The notes beneath the pieces were generated by a model. It was given only the letters and a program-made list of their open reading frames with translations. It was not told the DNA's origin and searched no databases. From Filimonas sp. (GTDB lineage Bacteria > Bacteroidota > Bacteroidia > Chitinophagales > Chitinophagaceae): a stretch of DNA of 64,000 nt. Positions 48,076-58,400 of the stretch are shown one piece after another. Location: contig JAFKHH010000016.1 in assembly GCA_017306865.1 (NCBI GenBank), forward strand, positions 248,001-312,000. Reading direction: 5' to 3'. Within the stretch, counting starts at the first letter, position 1. Each line of letters starts with the position of its first letter. The position numbers and the translations under genes were made by a program.

Positions 48076-49086
48076 ATGAGGAAAGTTACCATTCACGATA
48101 TTGCTAAAAAACTGGAGCTGACAGCCGCAACTGTTTCCCGCGCCCTTAATAATCATCCAGCTATTAGCGCTGCTACAAAAAAGCGGGTGTTGGATATGGC
48201 CAAGAAACTCAACTATACACCTAACAACCTGGCAGCTTCTTTGCGTATTGGCAAAACGAATATGATCGGGGTGATTATTCCGAGCGCAGAGCTCCATTTT
48301 TTCGGTTCGGTACTACATGGTATAGAGAAGGTGGCTAATGAGCATAAGCATAATATTATTATTTGCCAGACGAATGAGAAAACAGCAGATGAAATAAAAA
48401 GTATTGAGGCATTACTTCACTCAAGGGTTGATTGCATACTTGCCTCACTGGCAAAGGAAACAACAGATACGAGTCACTTTGCAGAACTGAAGAAAAAAAA
48501 TACACCGTTAATATTGTTTGACCGTATCAGCACACAACTGGAGGTGCCTACCGTATCGGTAGATGACTATAAAGGTGCATTTATGGCGGTGGAACATTTA
48601 ATTAAACAGGGATGTAAACGGATTGCGCATATAGCGGGTACAGAAAATGTACTGGCCTTCAGCGAGCGTATCCGTGGTTATAAGGATGCATTAAAAAAGC
48701 ACAAGCTGCCGGTAAGTAAAGAGCTTATTTTATATGGCGATATGACGCTTGAATCCGGCGCGGCTATTACGTCCCAGTTATTGAAGTTGCCTACGCCCCC
48801 GGACGGCATTTTTGCCGTAGAAGATTTTTCTGCACTGGGCGCTATCAAAACATTGCAGCAAAAGAAAATACGTGTACCGGAAGATGTTGCTGTAATCGGG
48901 TTTGCCAATGAAAGTTTTGGCCAGTATGTAACGCCTTCTATCTCTACCGTAGACCAACAGGCCATTAAAATGGGCGAAACGGCCGCACAACTCTATTTCA
49001 ATTCCTTGCTGAAAAAGAATTTCCAGATCAGCCACATTATCTTAGAGCCTATGCTGCTCATCAGGGAATCTTCGGATAAAGCATAA
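48076..49086 (+). CDS. LacI-family transcriptional regulator
   Basis: This 336-residue protein starts with the LacI helix-turn-helix and hinge: TIHDIAKKLELTAATVSRAL, NNHPAISAATKKRVLDMAK, NYTPNNLAASLRIGKT. The periplasmic-binding-like sensor domain follows (MIGVIIPSAELHFFGSVLHG, then EDFSALGAIKTLQQ and GFANESFGQYVTPSISTV). Members respond to sugars or nucleosides. It is a lone gene, so its targets may be distant, for example the SusCD pairs or the glycoside cluster. No direct evidence links them. Confidence 0.92.
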   Translation: MRKVTIHDIAKKLELTAATVSRALNNHPAISAATKKRVLDMAKKLNYTPNNLAASLRIGKTNMIGVIIPSAELHFFGSVLHGIEKVANEHKHNIIICQTNEKTADEIKSIEALLHSRVDCILASLAKETTDTSHFAELKKKNTPLILFDRISTQLEVPTVSVDDYKGAFMAVEHLIKQGCKRIAHIAGTENVLAFSERIRGYKDALKKHKLPVSKELILYGDMTLESGAAITSQLLKLPTPPDGIFAVEDFSALGAIKTLQQKKIRVPEDVAVIGFANESFGQYVTPSISTVDQQAIKMGETAAQLYFNSLLKKNFQISHIILEPMLLIRESSDKA

Positions 49087-49236
49087 AGAGGTGAGAGGGA
49101 TAAGGAGTAAGGTTAAAGGAAAACCGGATACCCTCCTCCAGACCTCAAATCTCCTGCCTTATACCTTGCTCTTCCTCCTATTTTTATTAACCTTAATTAA
49201 CATTTCCGAAAAGTTTCGTATTTCAAAAAACTTCCC

Positions 49237-49244
49237 TACATTTG
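49237..49244 (+). promoter_or_regulatory. -7 promoter element of the PDZ gene
   Basis: TACATTTG matches the TAnnTTTG Bacteroidota -7 consensus, 37 bp before the start codon. The -33 region is degenerate. Confidence 0.45.
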
Positions 49245-49281
49245 ACCTACTAAATTTTTCGTAGTTCAAAAACATCTCACT

Positions 49282-50202
49282 ATGTACAAGCAAATCATAC
49301 CCGCATTAGCCCTGGTTCTTGGCGTGAGTACGCTACACGCACAGGTTACAGAGCGCAAAGATGAAAGCATTACTATCCGCAAAAAAGGCGACAGTAAGGA
49401 AAAGACAACGGTTATTATTGATGGAGACAAAGTAACGATCAATGGTAAGCCGATCGAAGATTTTAAAAGCGACAATGTAGATGTATTTGTAAACAAGGGT
49501 CGCAGCAGGGTCTTTGTTGCGCCACGTGCCCCTATGCCTCCCGGCGGTGCAAAAATGTTCCGCTCCAATAAAGCGTTCTTAGGTGTTACAAGTGAAAAAA
49601 CAGATGGTGGTGTAAAGATCATTGACATAAGAAAGGAAAGCCCTGCCGAAAAGGCTGGTTTGAAGAAGGATGATGTGATCACTAAAGTAGGTGATACAAA
49701 GGTGGAGGATACCGATGACCTGTTTGATGCAGTAGGCAAATACGATGCAGACGCTAAGGTGGATATTACCTATAAAAGGGACGGCAAGGAAACAAAAACG
49801 CCTGTTACGCTGGAAAAGAACAAGAATGTAACATTCAACTTCAACGCGGATGGCGAACATTTTAACCTGAATATGCCTGCTATAGAAATACCTGAATTCA
49901 ATTTCAACAGCAACTTTATGCGCAGACCACGCCTGGGAATACAGATACAAGATACTGAGGATGGCAGCGGCGTTAAGATCCTGGATGTGGACGACGAAAC
50001 ACCGGCAGCCAAAGCGGGCCTGAAAAAAGATGATGTAATTACAGGTGTAAATGGTAAAACTGTAAAGGGTGTGGGTGAAGTGAAAGAGGCTTTGGACGAC
50101 GTAAAAGAAGGCGATACGGTGAAGTTCTCTTACAAGAGAAATAGCCAGGCGCAAACGGCTGACGTAAAGTTCCCTAAGCGTTTAAGAACGTCTAACCTGT
50201 AG
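49282..50202 (+). CDS. Exported protein with two PDZ domains
   Basis: This 306-residue protein has a Sec signal (MYKQIIPALALVLGVSTLHAQ). Two PDZ domains lie at about residues 95-180 (FLGVTSEKTDGGVKIIDIRK, SPAEKAGLKKDDVITKVGDT) and 215-300 (RLGIQIQDTEDGSGVKILDV, TPAAKAGLKKDDVITGVNGK). The two are clearly related to one another. There is no protease domain, unlike DegP-type proteins, so it likely acts as a periplasmic adaptor for substrates or proteases. Confidence 0.9.
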   Translation: MYKQIIPALALVLGVSTLHAQVTERKDESITIRKKGDSKEKTTVIIDGDKVTINGKPIEDFKSDNVDVFVNKGRSRVFVAPRAPMPPGGAKMFRSNKAFLGVTSEKTDGGVKIIDIRKESPAEKAGLKKDDVITKVGDTKVEDTDDLFDAVGKYDADAKVDITYKRDGKETKTPVTLEKNKNVTFNFNADGEHFNLNMPAIEIPEFNFNSNFMRRPRLGIQIQDTEDGSGVKILDVDDETPAAKAGLKKDDVITGVNGKTVKGVGEVKEALDDVKEGDTVKFSYKRNSQAQTADVKFPKRLRTSNL

Positions 50203-50258
50203 GTCGTAGCGTTTTATTAAGTGAGAAGAGTTTGTATCAATTATAGCTCTCATGTGCA

Positions 50259-50290
50259 AAACCGTTGTTTTCCAACAGCGGTTTTTTATT
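50259..50290 (+). terminator. Terminator of the PDZ gene
   Basis: AAACCG pairs with CGGTTT, with an added GTTG/CAAC pairing inside, followed by TTTATT. It lies 57 bp after the stop. Confidence 0.6.
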
Positions 50291-50475
50291 AATAATCATT
50301 GAAGCCATTGGTCATAAAGTCATTTTGGAGTTACCGTTTGGCCAGTTAACGGACTAACTGATGGCCTGCAAGTAACTGACTTATTGACTCTTTTGACCAA
50401 TGACTTATCTGTAAATGATTTTATTGAGTCATAATTTGGGTATTTTCGCGTAATTGTTCGTTCAAGCATTACTTA

Positions 50476-51918
50476 ATGGATTATTCAGAAAAATACGAGG
50501 TGGTCATAGGGTTGGAGGTTCACGCGCAACTGGCTACAGAAAGTAAGTTGTTTTGTGGTGATGCTACCAGTTTTGGCGCAGCTCCGAATACACACATCAG
50601 CCCGATTACAATGGGGCATCCGGGCACACTTCCTAAAACCAATAAGAAAGCAGTAGCCTACGCAATAAAAATGGGTATGGCTTGTAATTGTGAAATAGAA
50701 AAGGAAAACTATTTCGCACGCAAAAACTATTTCTACCCTGACTTGCCAAAAGGTTACCAGGTATCACAACATACTACGCCAATATGTAAGGGCGGATATG
50801 TGACGATCAAAACAGCGGCAGGCGCACGTAATGTGCAGCTAAACCGCATTCACCTGGAAGAAGATGCAGGCAAGAGCATCCACGATATTAATCCCGATTT
50901 CACTTGCCTTGACTATAACCGTGCAGGTGTACCGCTGATAGAGATTGTAACGGAGCCTGATTTGTTTAGTGCAGACGAAGCTTATCAATACGTAACGGAG
51001 GTAAGAAAACTGGTACGATGGATAGGCGTGTGTGATGGTAATATGGAAGAGGGTAGCCTGCGTTGCGATGCGAATGTATCTATACGCCTGAAGGGTGAGA
51101 CGAAGCTGGGCACAAAGGTAGAGGTGAAGAACCTGAACTCCATCCGTAATGTAAAGAAGGCGATTGAGTTTGAAATACAGCGTATGATAGCGTTGGTAGA
51201 AAGTGGTGGCAAGGTGCAGCAACAGACACGCAGTTTTGACGCGAGCGATGATACGACGTTTGCCATTCGTGAAAAAGAAGAGGCAAATGACTATCGTTAT
51301 TTCGCAGAACCTGATCTCTCCCCTTTCAGCTTAAGCGATGAGCTGCTAAATGATATTAAGAACAGCATGCCTACTTTGCCTGCTGCATTGCTACAGCAAT
51401 ACATTGCTGAGTATGGGCTAAATGAATATGACGCCACACAGTTGTGCCTGGAAAAAGAGACAGCGGATTACTTCTCGTCCCTTGTATCGCATACCAGCAA
51501 TTACAAGGCTGCTGCAAACTGGATGAATGGCCCGCTACGCCAGTACATGAATGAGCATAAATTATCTTTTGATTCATTTGCATTGGCTCCGGAAAAATTA
51601 GCTGGTTTATTAAAGCTGGTTGAAGAAGGCCAATTGAATTTCTCCATTGCTTCTTCCCGCATACTGCCGGTAATGATCGAAACAGGAAAGGATGCTGCCA
51701 CTATTGCAACAGAGTTAAACCTGTTACAGGTAAGCGATAGTAATGAACTGGAAACATGGGTAAATGGTGTGATAGAGAAAATGCCAGACAAAGTTGCCGA
51801 ATACAAAAAGGGTAAGAAAGGATTGATTGGCTTGTTTGTAGGTGAGGTGAAAAAGGTGAGTAAGGGTAAGGCTGATCCGAAACTGGTAACAAGTTTATTA
51901 GAAGAGAAGTTGAAGTAG
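50476..51918 (+). CDS. gatB: Asp-tRNA(Asn)/Glu-tRNA(Gln) amidotransferase subunit B
   Basis: This 480-residue subunit of GatCAB activates mischarged Glu-tRNA(Gln) or Asp-tRNA(Asn) by phosphorylation for transamidation. The cradle domain opens with YEVVIGLEVHAQLATESKLF, then HPGTLPKTN and KNYFYPDLPKGYQVSQ. EIVTEPDL, GSLRCDANVSI and EVKNLNSIRN are the family's active-site and zinc-region segments. The helical and YqeY tail domains end at LLEEKLK. GatA and GatC are not in this window. Confidence 0.97.
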   Translation: MDYSEKYEVVIGLEVHAQLATESKLFCGDATSFGAAPNTHISPITMGHPGTLPKTNKKAVAYAIKMGMACNCEIEKENYFARKNYFYPDLPKGYQVSQHTTPICKGGYVTIKTAAGARNVQLNRIHLEEDAGKSIHDINPDFTCLDYNRAGVPLIEIVTEPDLFSADEAYQYVTEVRKLVRWIGVCDGNMEEGSLRCDANVSIRLKGETKLGTKVEVKNLNSIRNVKKAIEFEIQRMIALVESGGKVQQQTRSFDASDDTTFAIREKEEANDYRYFAEPDLSPFSLSDELLNDIKNSMPTLPAALLQQYIAEYGLNEYDATQLCLEKETADYFSSLVSHTSNYKAAANWMNGPLRQYMNEHKLSFDSFALAPEKLAGLLKLVEEGQLNFSIASSRILPVMIETGKDAATIATELNLLQVSDSNELETWVNGVIEKMPDKVAEYKKGKKGLIGLFVGEVKKVSKGKADPKLVTSLLEEKLK

Positions 51919-51976
51919 TGAGAGGTCAGTTGTGTGTTGTGGGACGGAAATAAGATTGTAGTTAAAATATAGATCA

Positions 51977-53119
51977 ATGAAAAAGATATTTGTAATACTA
52001 GCAGGAGTTGCTTTATTCGCTGGGTGTCAGCAGAAGCAGCATGGAGCGTTTGTAATTGGTGGTGTGGTTGAGCATGCACCTTCTACTAAGTTATACCTGG
52101 AAGAGCTACCATTTACGGGTACTGCTCCGGTAATACTGGACTCTACTACGCTAAAGTCTAATGGCTCATTCGAGTTACGTGCTTTAGCAAAAGAAGAAGG
52201 CTTGTATCGCCTGAGTTTTGATAAAGGTGGCCCTGAGTTTGTTTTTATTAATGATAAAAATAATATCCGCGTAAAGTTTGACATCAATGATTTCAGAAAC
52301 CCTCAGATAGAAGGTTCTGAAGCTACAAAGAGTTTGTATGTGTTCTTCGACAATTATCGTAAAAAGGATTCGGCATTGATGGAAACATTTGTAATGCTGG
52401 ACTCTTTACAAAAAAAGCCTGGTGTAAAAGATAGCGCTATTAGTGTATTACAGGCATCGAGAACACAGGAACTGAATAACCTGAACGATGTTATTAAACG
52501 TTACATAAAAGAGGCGGAAAGCCCGGCCGCCGTTTACTACGCGCTGGTACTTGGCACCAAGACTATGGGAGTAGAAGATCTGAAGCCGTTGGCTGACGCT
52601 GCAAGTGACCGTTTTAAAAATCATGGCGGTCTGGCTAAACTAAAGAGCGTTATCGCTATGCAAAATGCCAGCGATGCTAATGGCAGCCATACAGCATATC
52701 CACTACTGGATAAGCAGGCGCCTGACTTAACAATGAATGATGTAAATGGCAAGCCGGTAAGCATCAGTAGCTTTAAGGGCAAATATGTGTTGGTAGATTT
52801 CTGGGCTAGCTGGTGCGGGCCTTGCAGGCAGGAAAATCCGAATGTGGTTGCTGCTTACAACAAGTTTAAGGATAAAAATTTTACCATACTCGGCGTATCG
52901 CTGGACAACGATAAGAAGGCATGGCAGGATGCAATAGCAAAAGACGGCCTTACGTGGACACATATGAGCGATCTGAAGCAATGGGAAAGCACGGCAGTAA
53001 ACATTTACCAGTTTAATGCTATTCCTTTTAATGTTTTGATAGACCCAACCGGAAAGATCATTGCAAGTGAACTGAGGGGAGATGAGCTATTGAAAAAGCT
53101 GGGTGAGGTGTTGAAATAA
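51977..53119 (+). CDS. TlpA-like thiol:disulfide lipoprotein with DUF4369
   Basis: This 380-residue protein has a lipobox (FVILAGVALFAGC, Cys17). The N-terminal half is a DUF4369-type beta domain (FVIGGVVEHAPSTKLYLEEL), then a helical linker. The C-terminal half is a thioredoxin-fold domain with active-site CxxC in WASWCGPCRQEN, followed by FNAIPFNVLIDPTGK with the cis-Pro. It would reduce or oxidise periplasmic thiols, as in cytochrome maturation or peroxide defence. It is 58 bp downstream of gatB. Confidence 0.92.
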   Translation: MKKIFVILAGVALFAGCQQKQHGAFVIGGVVEHAPSTKLYLEELPFTGTAPVILDSTTLKSNGSFELRALAKEEGLYRLSFDKGGPEFVFINDKNNIRVKFDINDFRNPQIEGSEATKSLYVFFDNYRKKDSALMETFVMLDSLQKKPGVKDSAISVLQASRTQELNNLNDVIKRYIKEAESPAAVYYALVLGTKTMGVEDLKPLADAASDRFKNHGGLAKLKSVIAMQNASDANGSHTAYPLLDKQAPDLTMNDVNGKPVSISSFKGKYVLVDFWASWCGPCRQENPNVVAAYNKFKDKNFTILGVSLDNDKKAWQDAIAKDGLTWTHMSDLKQWESTAVNIYQFNAIPFNVLIDPTGKIIASELRGDELLKKLGEVLK

Positions 53120-53161
53120 TTGTTGCATTGTTAGATTGCTACATTGTTGTAGTTGATATAG

Positions 53162-53200
53162 AAACCCGCTTCCTGTAATGCAGGAAGCGGGTTTTATTTT
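53162..53200 (+). terminator. Terminator of the TlpA-like gene
   Basis: AAACCCGCTTCCTG and CAGGAAGCGGGTTT form a perfect 14-bp stem around TAATG, followed by TATTTTTT. Confidence 0.9.
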
Positions 53201-53375
53201 TTAGCGGTTATGGCCACCAAGACCCCAAGGCAACACGCATACTTTATCCTTTGGTGCCTATTGAGTTAAAATACTAACCACAAGGCTCACTACGCTGTAA
53301 CGCGAGGAACGCAAAGAAAAGCCTTCGTGATCCTTCTGGCTAACTTATTAGTAACTCGCTGGCTCAGGCCGGGAG

Positions 53376-53768
53376 GCCATAGGTGTTCGAAAGAATAATA
53401 AAGTCCCAGAGAGCAATGTCATTAAGTTAAGCGGGCTTAAAAATAAATGTACCAGAGTGGGCCACTTTTTAAAAGCAGCTATAACTAGAAAAGTATGCTT
53501 TTTGAAAGTGGCCCACTCTTAACCTAATGACATTGCCCAGAAGGACGCCAGATTGGTAGTTTAATTATTCATGCAAGCAGTTGAGTTCCGGAGGAGCGAC
53601 AGAATGGATCGTTTTGCAAGAGAATAATTCTGTCGCCGCGCTGCGGCTCTGATTGGTGTGGGATATATCTTTCTACCATTCTATCGAGCCTCCGGCTCTC
53701 TGTCATAGCAAGTACATGCTATGTTTTTTGCTGAGATTATATATCAACGTCTTTCGAACACCTATGGC
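53376..53768. mobile_element. MITE-like nested inverted-repeat element
   Basis: The outer arms GCCATAGGTGTTCGAAAGA (53376-53394) and TCTTTCGAACACCTATGGC (53750-53768) are perfect 19-bp inverted repeats. Inside is a 122-bp unit (53414-53535) with two nested inverted pairs, CAATGTCATTAAGTTAAG (one mismatch) and AGAGTGGGCCACTTT (15 bp, perfect). Further hairpins include GCGACAGAAT/ATTCTGTCGC (53596-53635) and TAGCA/TGCTA. No transposase is encoded. It looks like a non-autonomous element with a second one inserted into it. Confidence 0.65.
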
Positions 53769-53848
53769 TGGGAGTCCTGCGCCAGGAAGTTCACAAAAGA
53801 GCTAACCTAGTTTGTACTGTTTCTTACTCATTAAAAACCGCTATACAC

Positions 53849-53887
53849 AAAAAGAGAAGCCCGGCAATGATGCCGGGCTTCTCTTTT
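53849..53887. terminator. Terminator of the first SusCD operon
   Basis: AAAAGAGAAGCCCGGCA and TGCCGGGCTTCTCTTTT form a perfect 17-bp stem around ATGA. It lies 39 bp after the SusD stop and can act in both directions. Confidence 0.9.
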
Positions 53888-53925
53888 ATTACGATAGAGA
53901 TTATAGCTCTATAGAAATGTAATGA

Positions 53926-55431
53926 CTAGTTATTCAACACTGGGTTATTGTTAACCTCAGCTTGCGGAATAGAGAAAGTCAATTTAGGATCATTATACGG
54001 GAATGACTGGCCAGCAAAGAACAAGTGGTTAGAACCTCTTGTTATTGTAGCTTTATTCCTCTTCATAGCCAGGTAAGATTTGCCTTCACCCCAGAATTCT
54101 ACACGAGTCTGGAAGTAAATTTCATTTAACAATGCCTGACCTGCTAATGCGTTGATATAAGATACGTCTGCAATTCTATCACCATTACCTAAGAATGAAG
54201 TAAGTGTAGTTCTCGCAGCACCATCCTGCCCTAAACGTGCGTTTGCTTCAGCATTCAACAAATAGAACTCATCTGAACGCATGTACACAAGGTCAGTAAT
54301 CACTTGTCTTTGTCCACCTGGAACACGTCCTGGATCAAAGAATTTGTATAACGGCATAAATGCAGTGCTGCTAAATTGTTTCTTCCTGATGTCATCAGCT
54401 CTGATCGCATCGTAAAGACCTTTGTCGATCAACTTTCTGTCACCTGCGTATGCATAGCTGTAAGTATAGTAGTCAACTTGTCCCCACCATGAAATCAGGT
54501 CAATACCGCTAGCGATTGTTAAGTCTACACCCCACATCCAGCTAGGAGTTGCAACGTTGTTAAATCCAGACTCAGGATTTGTAACAACTGTACCATTCAT
54601 TACTGCAACTGTTGCGCCTTTTGTAGTTTTAGGATAAGCAGACATGATGTCCTGAGTGATTGATAACACTTGTGTCCAGTCTGCCTGAGTACCTCTAGTA
54701 GCCAGTACATAAGCTAACAATCCTTTTGCTACATCTTTATTCACTTTGTCTTTACTACCTAACCTGTCGAAACCATCCAATAATGTAATGGCATCATTCA
54801 GATCAGAGATCATCAGATCAAACACAGCTTTTGCAGTGCTTTTAGGCTGGTTAGGCACTTTTGTATCTTTGTAGATCGGCAAAATTTTAGTAGAGCCGTC
54901 ACCGTAGTCACCACCATAAAGTTGAGTCAGGTAGAAATAAGCGTATGCACGCATCGCTTTTGCCTGTCCCATAATATACTTTGCAGTAGCAGTTGGCGGC
55001 GTAACTGTTGTACCACCCAACGCATCTATGATAGTGTTAGCACCAAAGATTTGTCTGTAGTAGTATCTCCACGGAACGTAGTTCTCGTTACGTGTGAAGT
55101 CAATGGTAGCCTGGTAACGAACAAGGTTGGAATACCAGCCATAGTTCAATGCGCCCAGTACCATATCAGAGCACAACATATCTGTATAGATATCTATACC
55201 TTTCTGACCAAAGTCATCGTGTCCTGTTGTACCACCTACGGCTGGTGTAAACATTGTAGTGTACAAACCAGCAATGTTACCATTCAGTAATGATGGATCT
55301 TGTTTGGAAGCGTCGATCAACTGATCTCCGGAGATCAACTGAGTTGGCTTTTTCTCAAGAAAATCTTTTTTACATCCGGTAGCTACTGTTGAAGCAACAA
55401 CAGCCAGGGATAAAATGTATTTCAGTTTCAT
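53926..55431 (-). CDS. SusD/RagB-type nutrient-binding lipoprotein
   Basis: This 501-residue outer-membrane lipoprotein has a lipobox (VASTVATGCKK, Cys near residue 20) and SusD-type architecture: tetratricopeptide-like helices (MGQAKAMRAYAYFYLTQLYG) and a C-terminal region RVEFWGEGKSYLAMKRNKAT typical of the family. It binds the substrate at the lid of its SusC partner. It follows that SusC by 18 bp. Codons are enriched in C-ending forms, as in its partner, suggesting strong expression. Confidence 0.93.
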   Translation of the reverse strand: MKLKYILSLAVVASTVATGCKKDFLEKKPTQLISGDQLIDASKQDPSLLNGNIAGLYTTMFTPAVGGTTGHDDFGQKGIDIYTDMLCSDMVLGALNYGWYSNLVRYQATIDFTRNENYVPWRYYYRQIFGANTIIDALGGTTVTPPTATAKYIMGQAKAMRAYAYFYLTQLYGGDYGDGSTKILPIYKDTKVPNQPKSTAKAVFDLMISDLNDAITLLDGFDRLGSKDKVNKDVAKGLLAYVLATRGTQADWTQVLSITQDIMSAYPKTTKGATVAVMNGTVVTNPESGFNNVATPSWMWGVDLTIASGIDLISWWGQVDYYTYSYAYAGDRKLIDKGLYDAIRADDIRKKQFSSTAFMPLYKFFDPGRVPGGQRQVITDLVYMRSDEFYLLNAEANARLGQDGAARTTLTSFLGNGDRIADVSYINALAGQALLNEIYFQTRVEFWGEGKSYLAMKRNKATITRGSNHLFFAGQSFPYNDPKLTFSIPQAEVNNNPVLNN

Positions 55432-55449
55432 AATTCTCTTTTAAGTGGA

Positions 55450-58400
55450 TTAAAATTTAACTCTTAGACCAGCAGAAATTGTTGACAATGGATTGTACCT
55501 GTAAGTGTTAGACTGACCATCTTCTGCAGTTGCAGGGTTAAATCCTTTTCTTTTAGTAGCCAACCACAGGTTGTCACCAGAAACCCAAACGGTTGCCTCT
55601 TCGAGGATACCAGTTCTCTTAACAATTTTTGAAGGAATAGTATAACCGATACGTACGTTGTTCAATGCCAGGTAATCTGCTTTTGTAACAAAACGGGAAG
55701 ATGTTGCAGTTACATTCGCGTCAGCATTGTTTGAAATACGAGGTACATCAGTTACATCGCCTGCCTTCTTCCAGGCATTTCTGATATCAGTGCTCCAGTT
55801 GTTGCTACCTATCAGACCATTGCCCATTAAGCCAGCATAGTCATAATCATAAGCGTAACCACCAACGCTATACAATATCTGTACTGCGATGTCGATACCT
55901 TTCCAGCCGCCATGCAGGTTTATACCGCCTCTAAGTTTAGGAATAGCAGATTTACCAATATAGTATTGAGTAGCCTGGCTATAATCTTTAGTATTAGTAG
56001 TTTTCAATGCACCAGCTTTGCTAGGGTTTGCAGCATTATATGTTTCCAGATCTGTTACCTGCTCACCAGCATCAAATGTACCGTTGGCATTTTTATCTTC
56101 ATAGTAAACAGTCCACATGCTCTTACCATCAGTAGGATCTACACCTGCATAGTTCCTGATATAGAAATCATATACAGAATGTCCTACTGCCCAGCCATAA
56201 GGAGACTGGATATCAATTACTTTTTGTTGACCAGTTGCCGGATCAATTGGCATAGTCACAATTTTGTTAGTGAAATGTTCGCCATTGATACCAAAGTCAA
56301 AGAAGTAATCTTTCTTGTTGATCAGGTGTGCTGTCAGATCGAACTCAACACCAGAGTTTCTTAATCTGCCATCATTTACCTGGATCAATGCATAACCGAT
56401 TGACGGACCTACTCTTCTATTGAAGATCAGGTTGTCTGTATTTTTGATATAGTAATCAACAGAACCTGTCAGGTAGTTACCCAGTTTGAACTCTACGCCT
56501 GTCTGGAACATTTTAGATGTTTCCCATGTCAGGTTTGGATTTCCTTTTGTGTTGAACGCAAAAGAAGGTTGGTTGTTCAGGTTATTGATAGTGTACAAGT
56601 CATAACCAGGGTAGTAACCTACACCAGACTGATCACCCAGGATACCATAGCTTGCTTTCAATTTCAGGAAGTCAACAAACTTCAGGCTTTTCATGAAGTT
56701 CATGTTTGTCATAACCCAGCCAAGACCTACAGATCCAAAGTTACCCCAAGTGTTTCCTTTAATGAAACGGGAAGAACCATCTCTTCTGATAGTACCAGAT
56801 ACATAATACGTACGATTGAAGTTATAGTTGGCTTGAGCAAAATAACTTTCTAACGCATATGTATTAGAGTAAGAAGATGAAGGGTTTGATACAACTGCAT
56901 TGTTCAACTCCAGGTTATCATTTTCAACCAGGTTGTAACCAGATGCGTTTGCAATATTCTGTTTGAAATTAGTAGCCTCGTGAGCTGCCAATACTTCCAG
57001 ATCATGATCACCAAATTTCTTAGCGTAGCGCAATAAGTTCAACAAGTTCAAATTCATCAACTCAGTTTTAGTCTGGCTGATAGAACCTTTTTGAGAAGCA
57101 GAGCTTCCGTAGAATTTGTTAGAACGGCTTACAGCAGCATTGTTGTAATACTGAACACCCAGTTTAGTTTCAAAAGAAAGCTCTTTTGTAAACTTCAGGT
57201 TTAATGAAGTATTACCAGTCAGCTCATTTCTTTTTGCCTGAGATGTGTTATATGTAACGTCCGCAATTGCGTTTGTCAGAGAACCGAATTTTCTTCCCTG
57301 GTCACCATAATCATACTGGTAACCACCAAAGATCGGGTCAGCTACTTTGTTACCTGTAGCCGGGTCACGCAAAAACAGTGGGTAGATAGAAGGCATATTA
57401 TCTACAAACCAGAAAACGCTTCCTGAGTTGCTAGACTGTCCGCCATTGTTTGTTGTTGTATTTGCATAGTTGATGTTCACGTTTGCAGACAACCAAGGTT
57501 TAACTTCCTGGTTTAAATTCAAACGGCCAACAAAACGCTGAAAGTCTGTTTTAATAGAGTAGCCATTATCTTTCAGGTAACCGAACGATGTGTAATAGTT
57601 TGTTTTACCCTCGCTACCGCCCAACTTCACATTTACTTCTTTCCTGGATGAAGACTGGAAAGCATAGTCATCCCATTTTTCCGGAGTGTACTTACGTGTA
57701 ACACCAGATTTGAATGCACCAGTAGTAGGATCTATCAGATCTTTACCTGCAGCATTCCAGATGTTGTAGTTAGGGCTAATACCGCTTGCAGAATACAAGT
57801 TGTTGCTTGCAGTTGTCTGCGCAGCAGCAGGAGTAGCACCGCCAGCAATAGCCTGGTTGTACAGTGCCTGCCAGCTAAGGCTTATATACTCTTCTGGTGA
57901 AGAGATTACACTGTAGCGAGGCAACAGTTTCATGTTAGAACCGATTTTGCCATCTACTTCAATAAAGGATTTTTTACCTCTACCTGTTCTTGTTGTAATT
58001 ACGATTACACCATTCGCACCTCTTGAACCATAGATAGAAGTTGCAGCAGCGTCTTTCAATACTGTAAGATTTGCAACGTCTTCCATGTTAAGTGCATTCA
58101 ACTGACCTGAGTATGGGATACCATCTATCACATACAAAGGAGCACGGTTACCATTTACAGATCCGATACCACGTATACGGATATCTGCAGATACACCCGG
58201 CTGGCCAGATGTATTGATAGCCCTTACACCAGCAACTTCACCTGCAAGCGCCTGTGAAACGTTAGAGAGGTTTTTATTGTTCAATTGCTCACCGGATACC
58301 ACCTTCGCAGAACCAGTAAACGCCTCTTTTGTTGTTGTGCTATAACCTACAACAACTACCTCTTCTATCTTAGCTGTCGATTCCTGTAACACTACAGAAA

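Larger units (their letters stand above)
53120..53925. other. 806-bp gap with terminator and nested inverted repeats
   Basis: No coding sequence is seen. In order: terminator of the TlpA-like gene (53162-53194), CACCAAGACCCCAAGGC and AACGCAAAG words (53213-53320), the MITE-like nested element (53376-53768) and the terminator of the SusD gene (53849-53887). Confidence 0.6.

Noticed and set aside
49282-50202. DegP-type serine protease
   Set aside because: It has two PDZ domains but no trypsin-like domain or catalytic triad.
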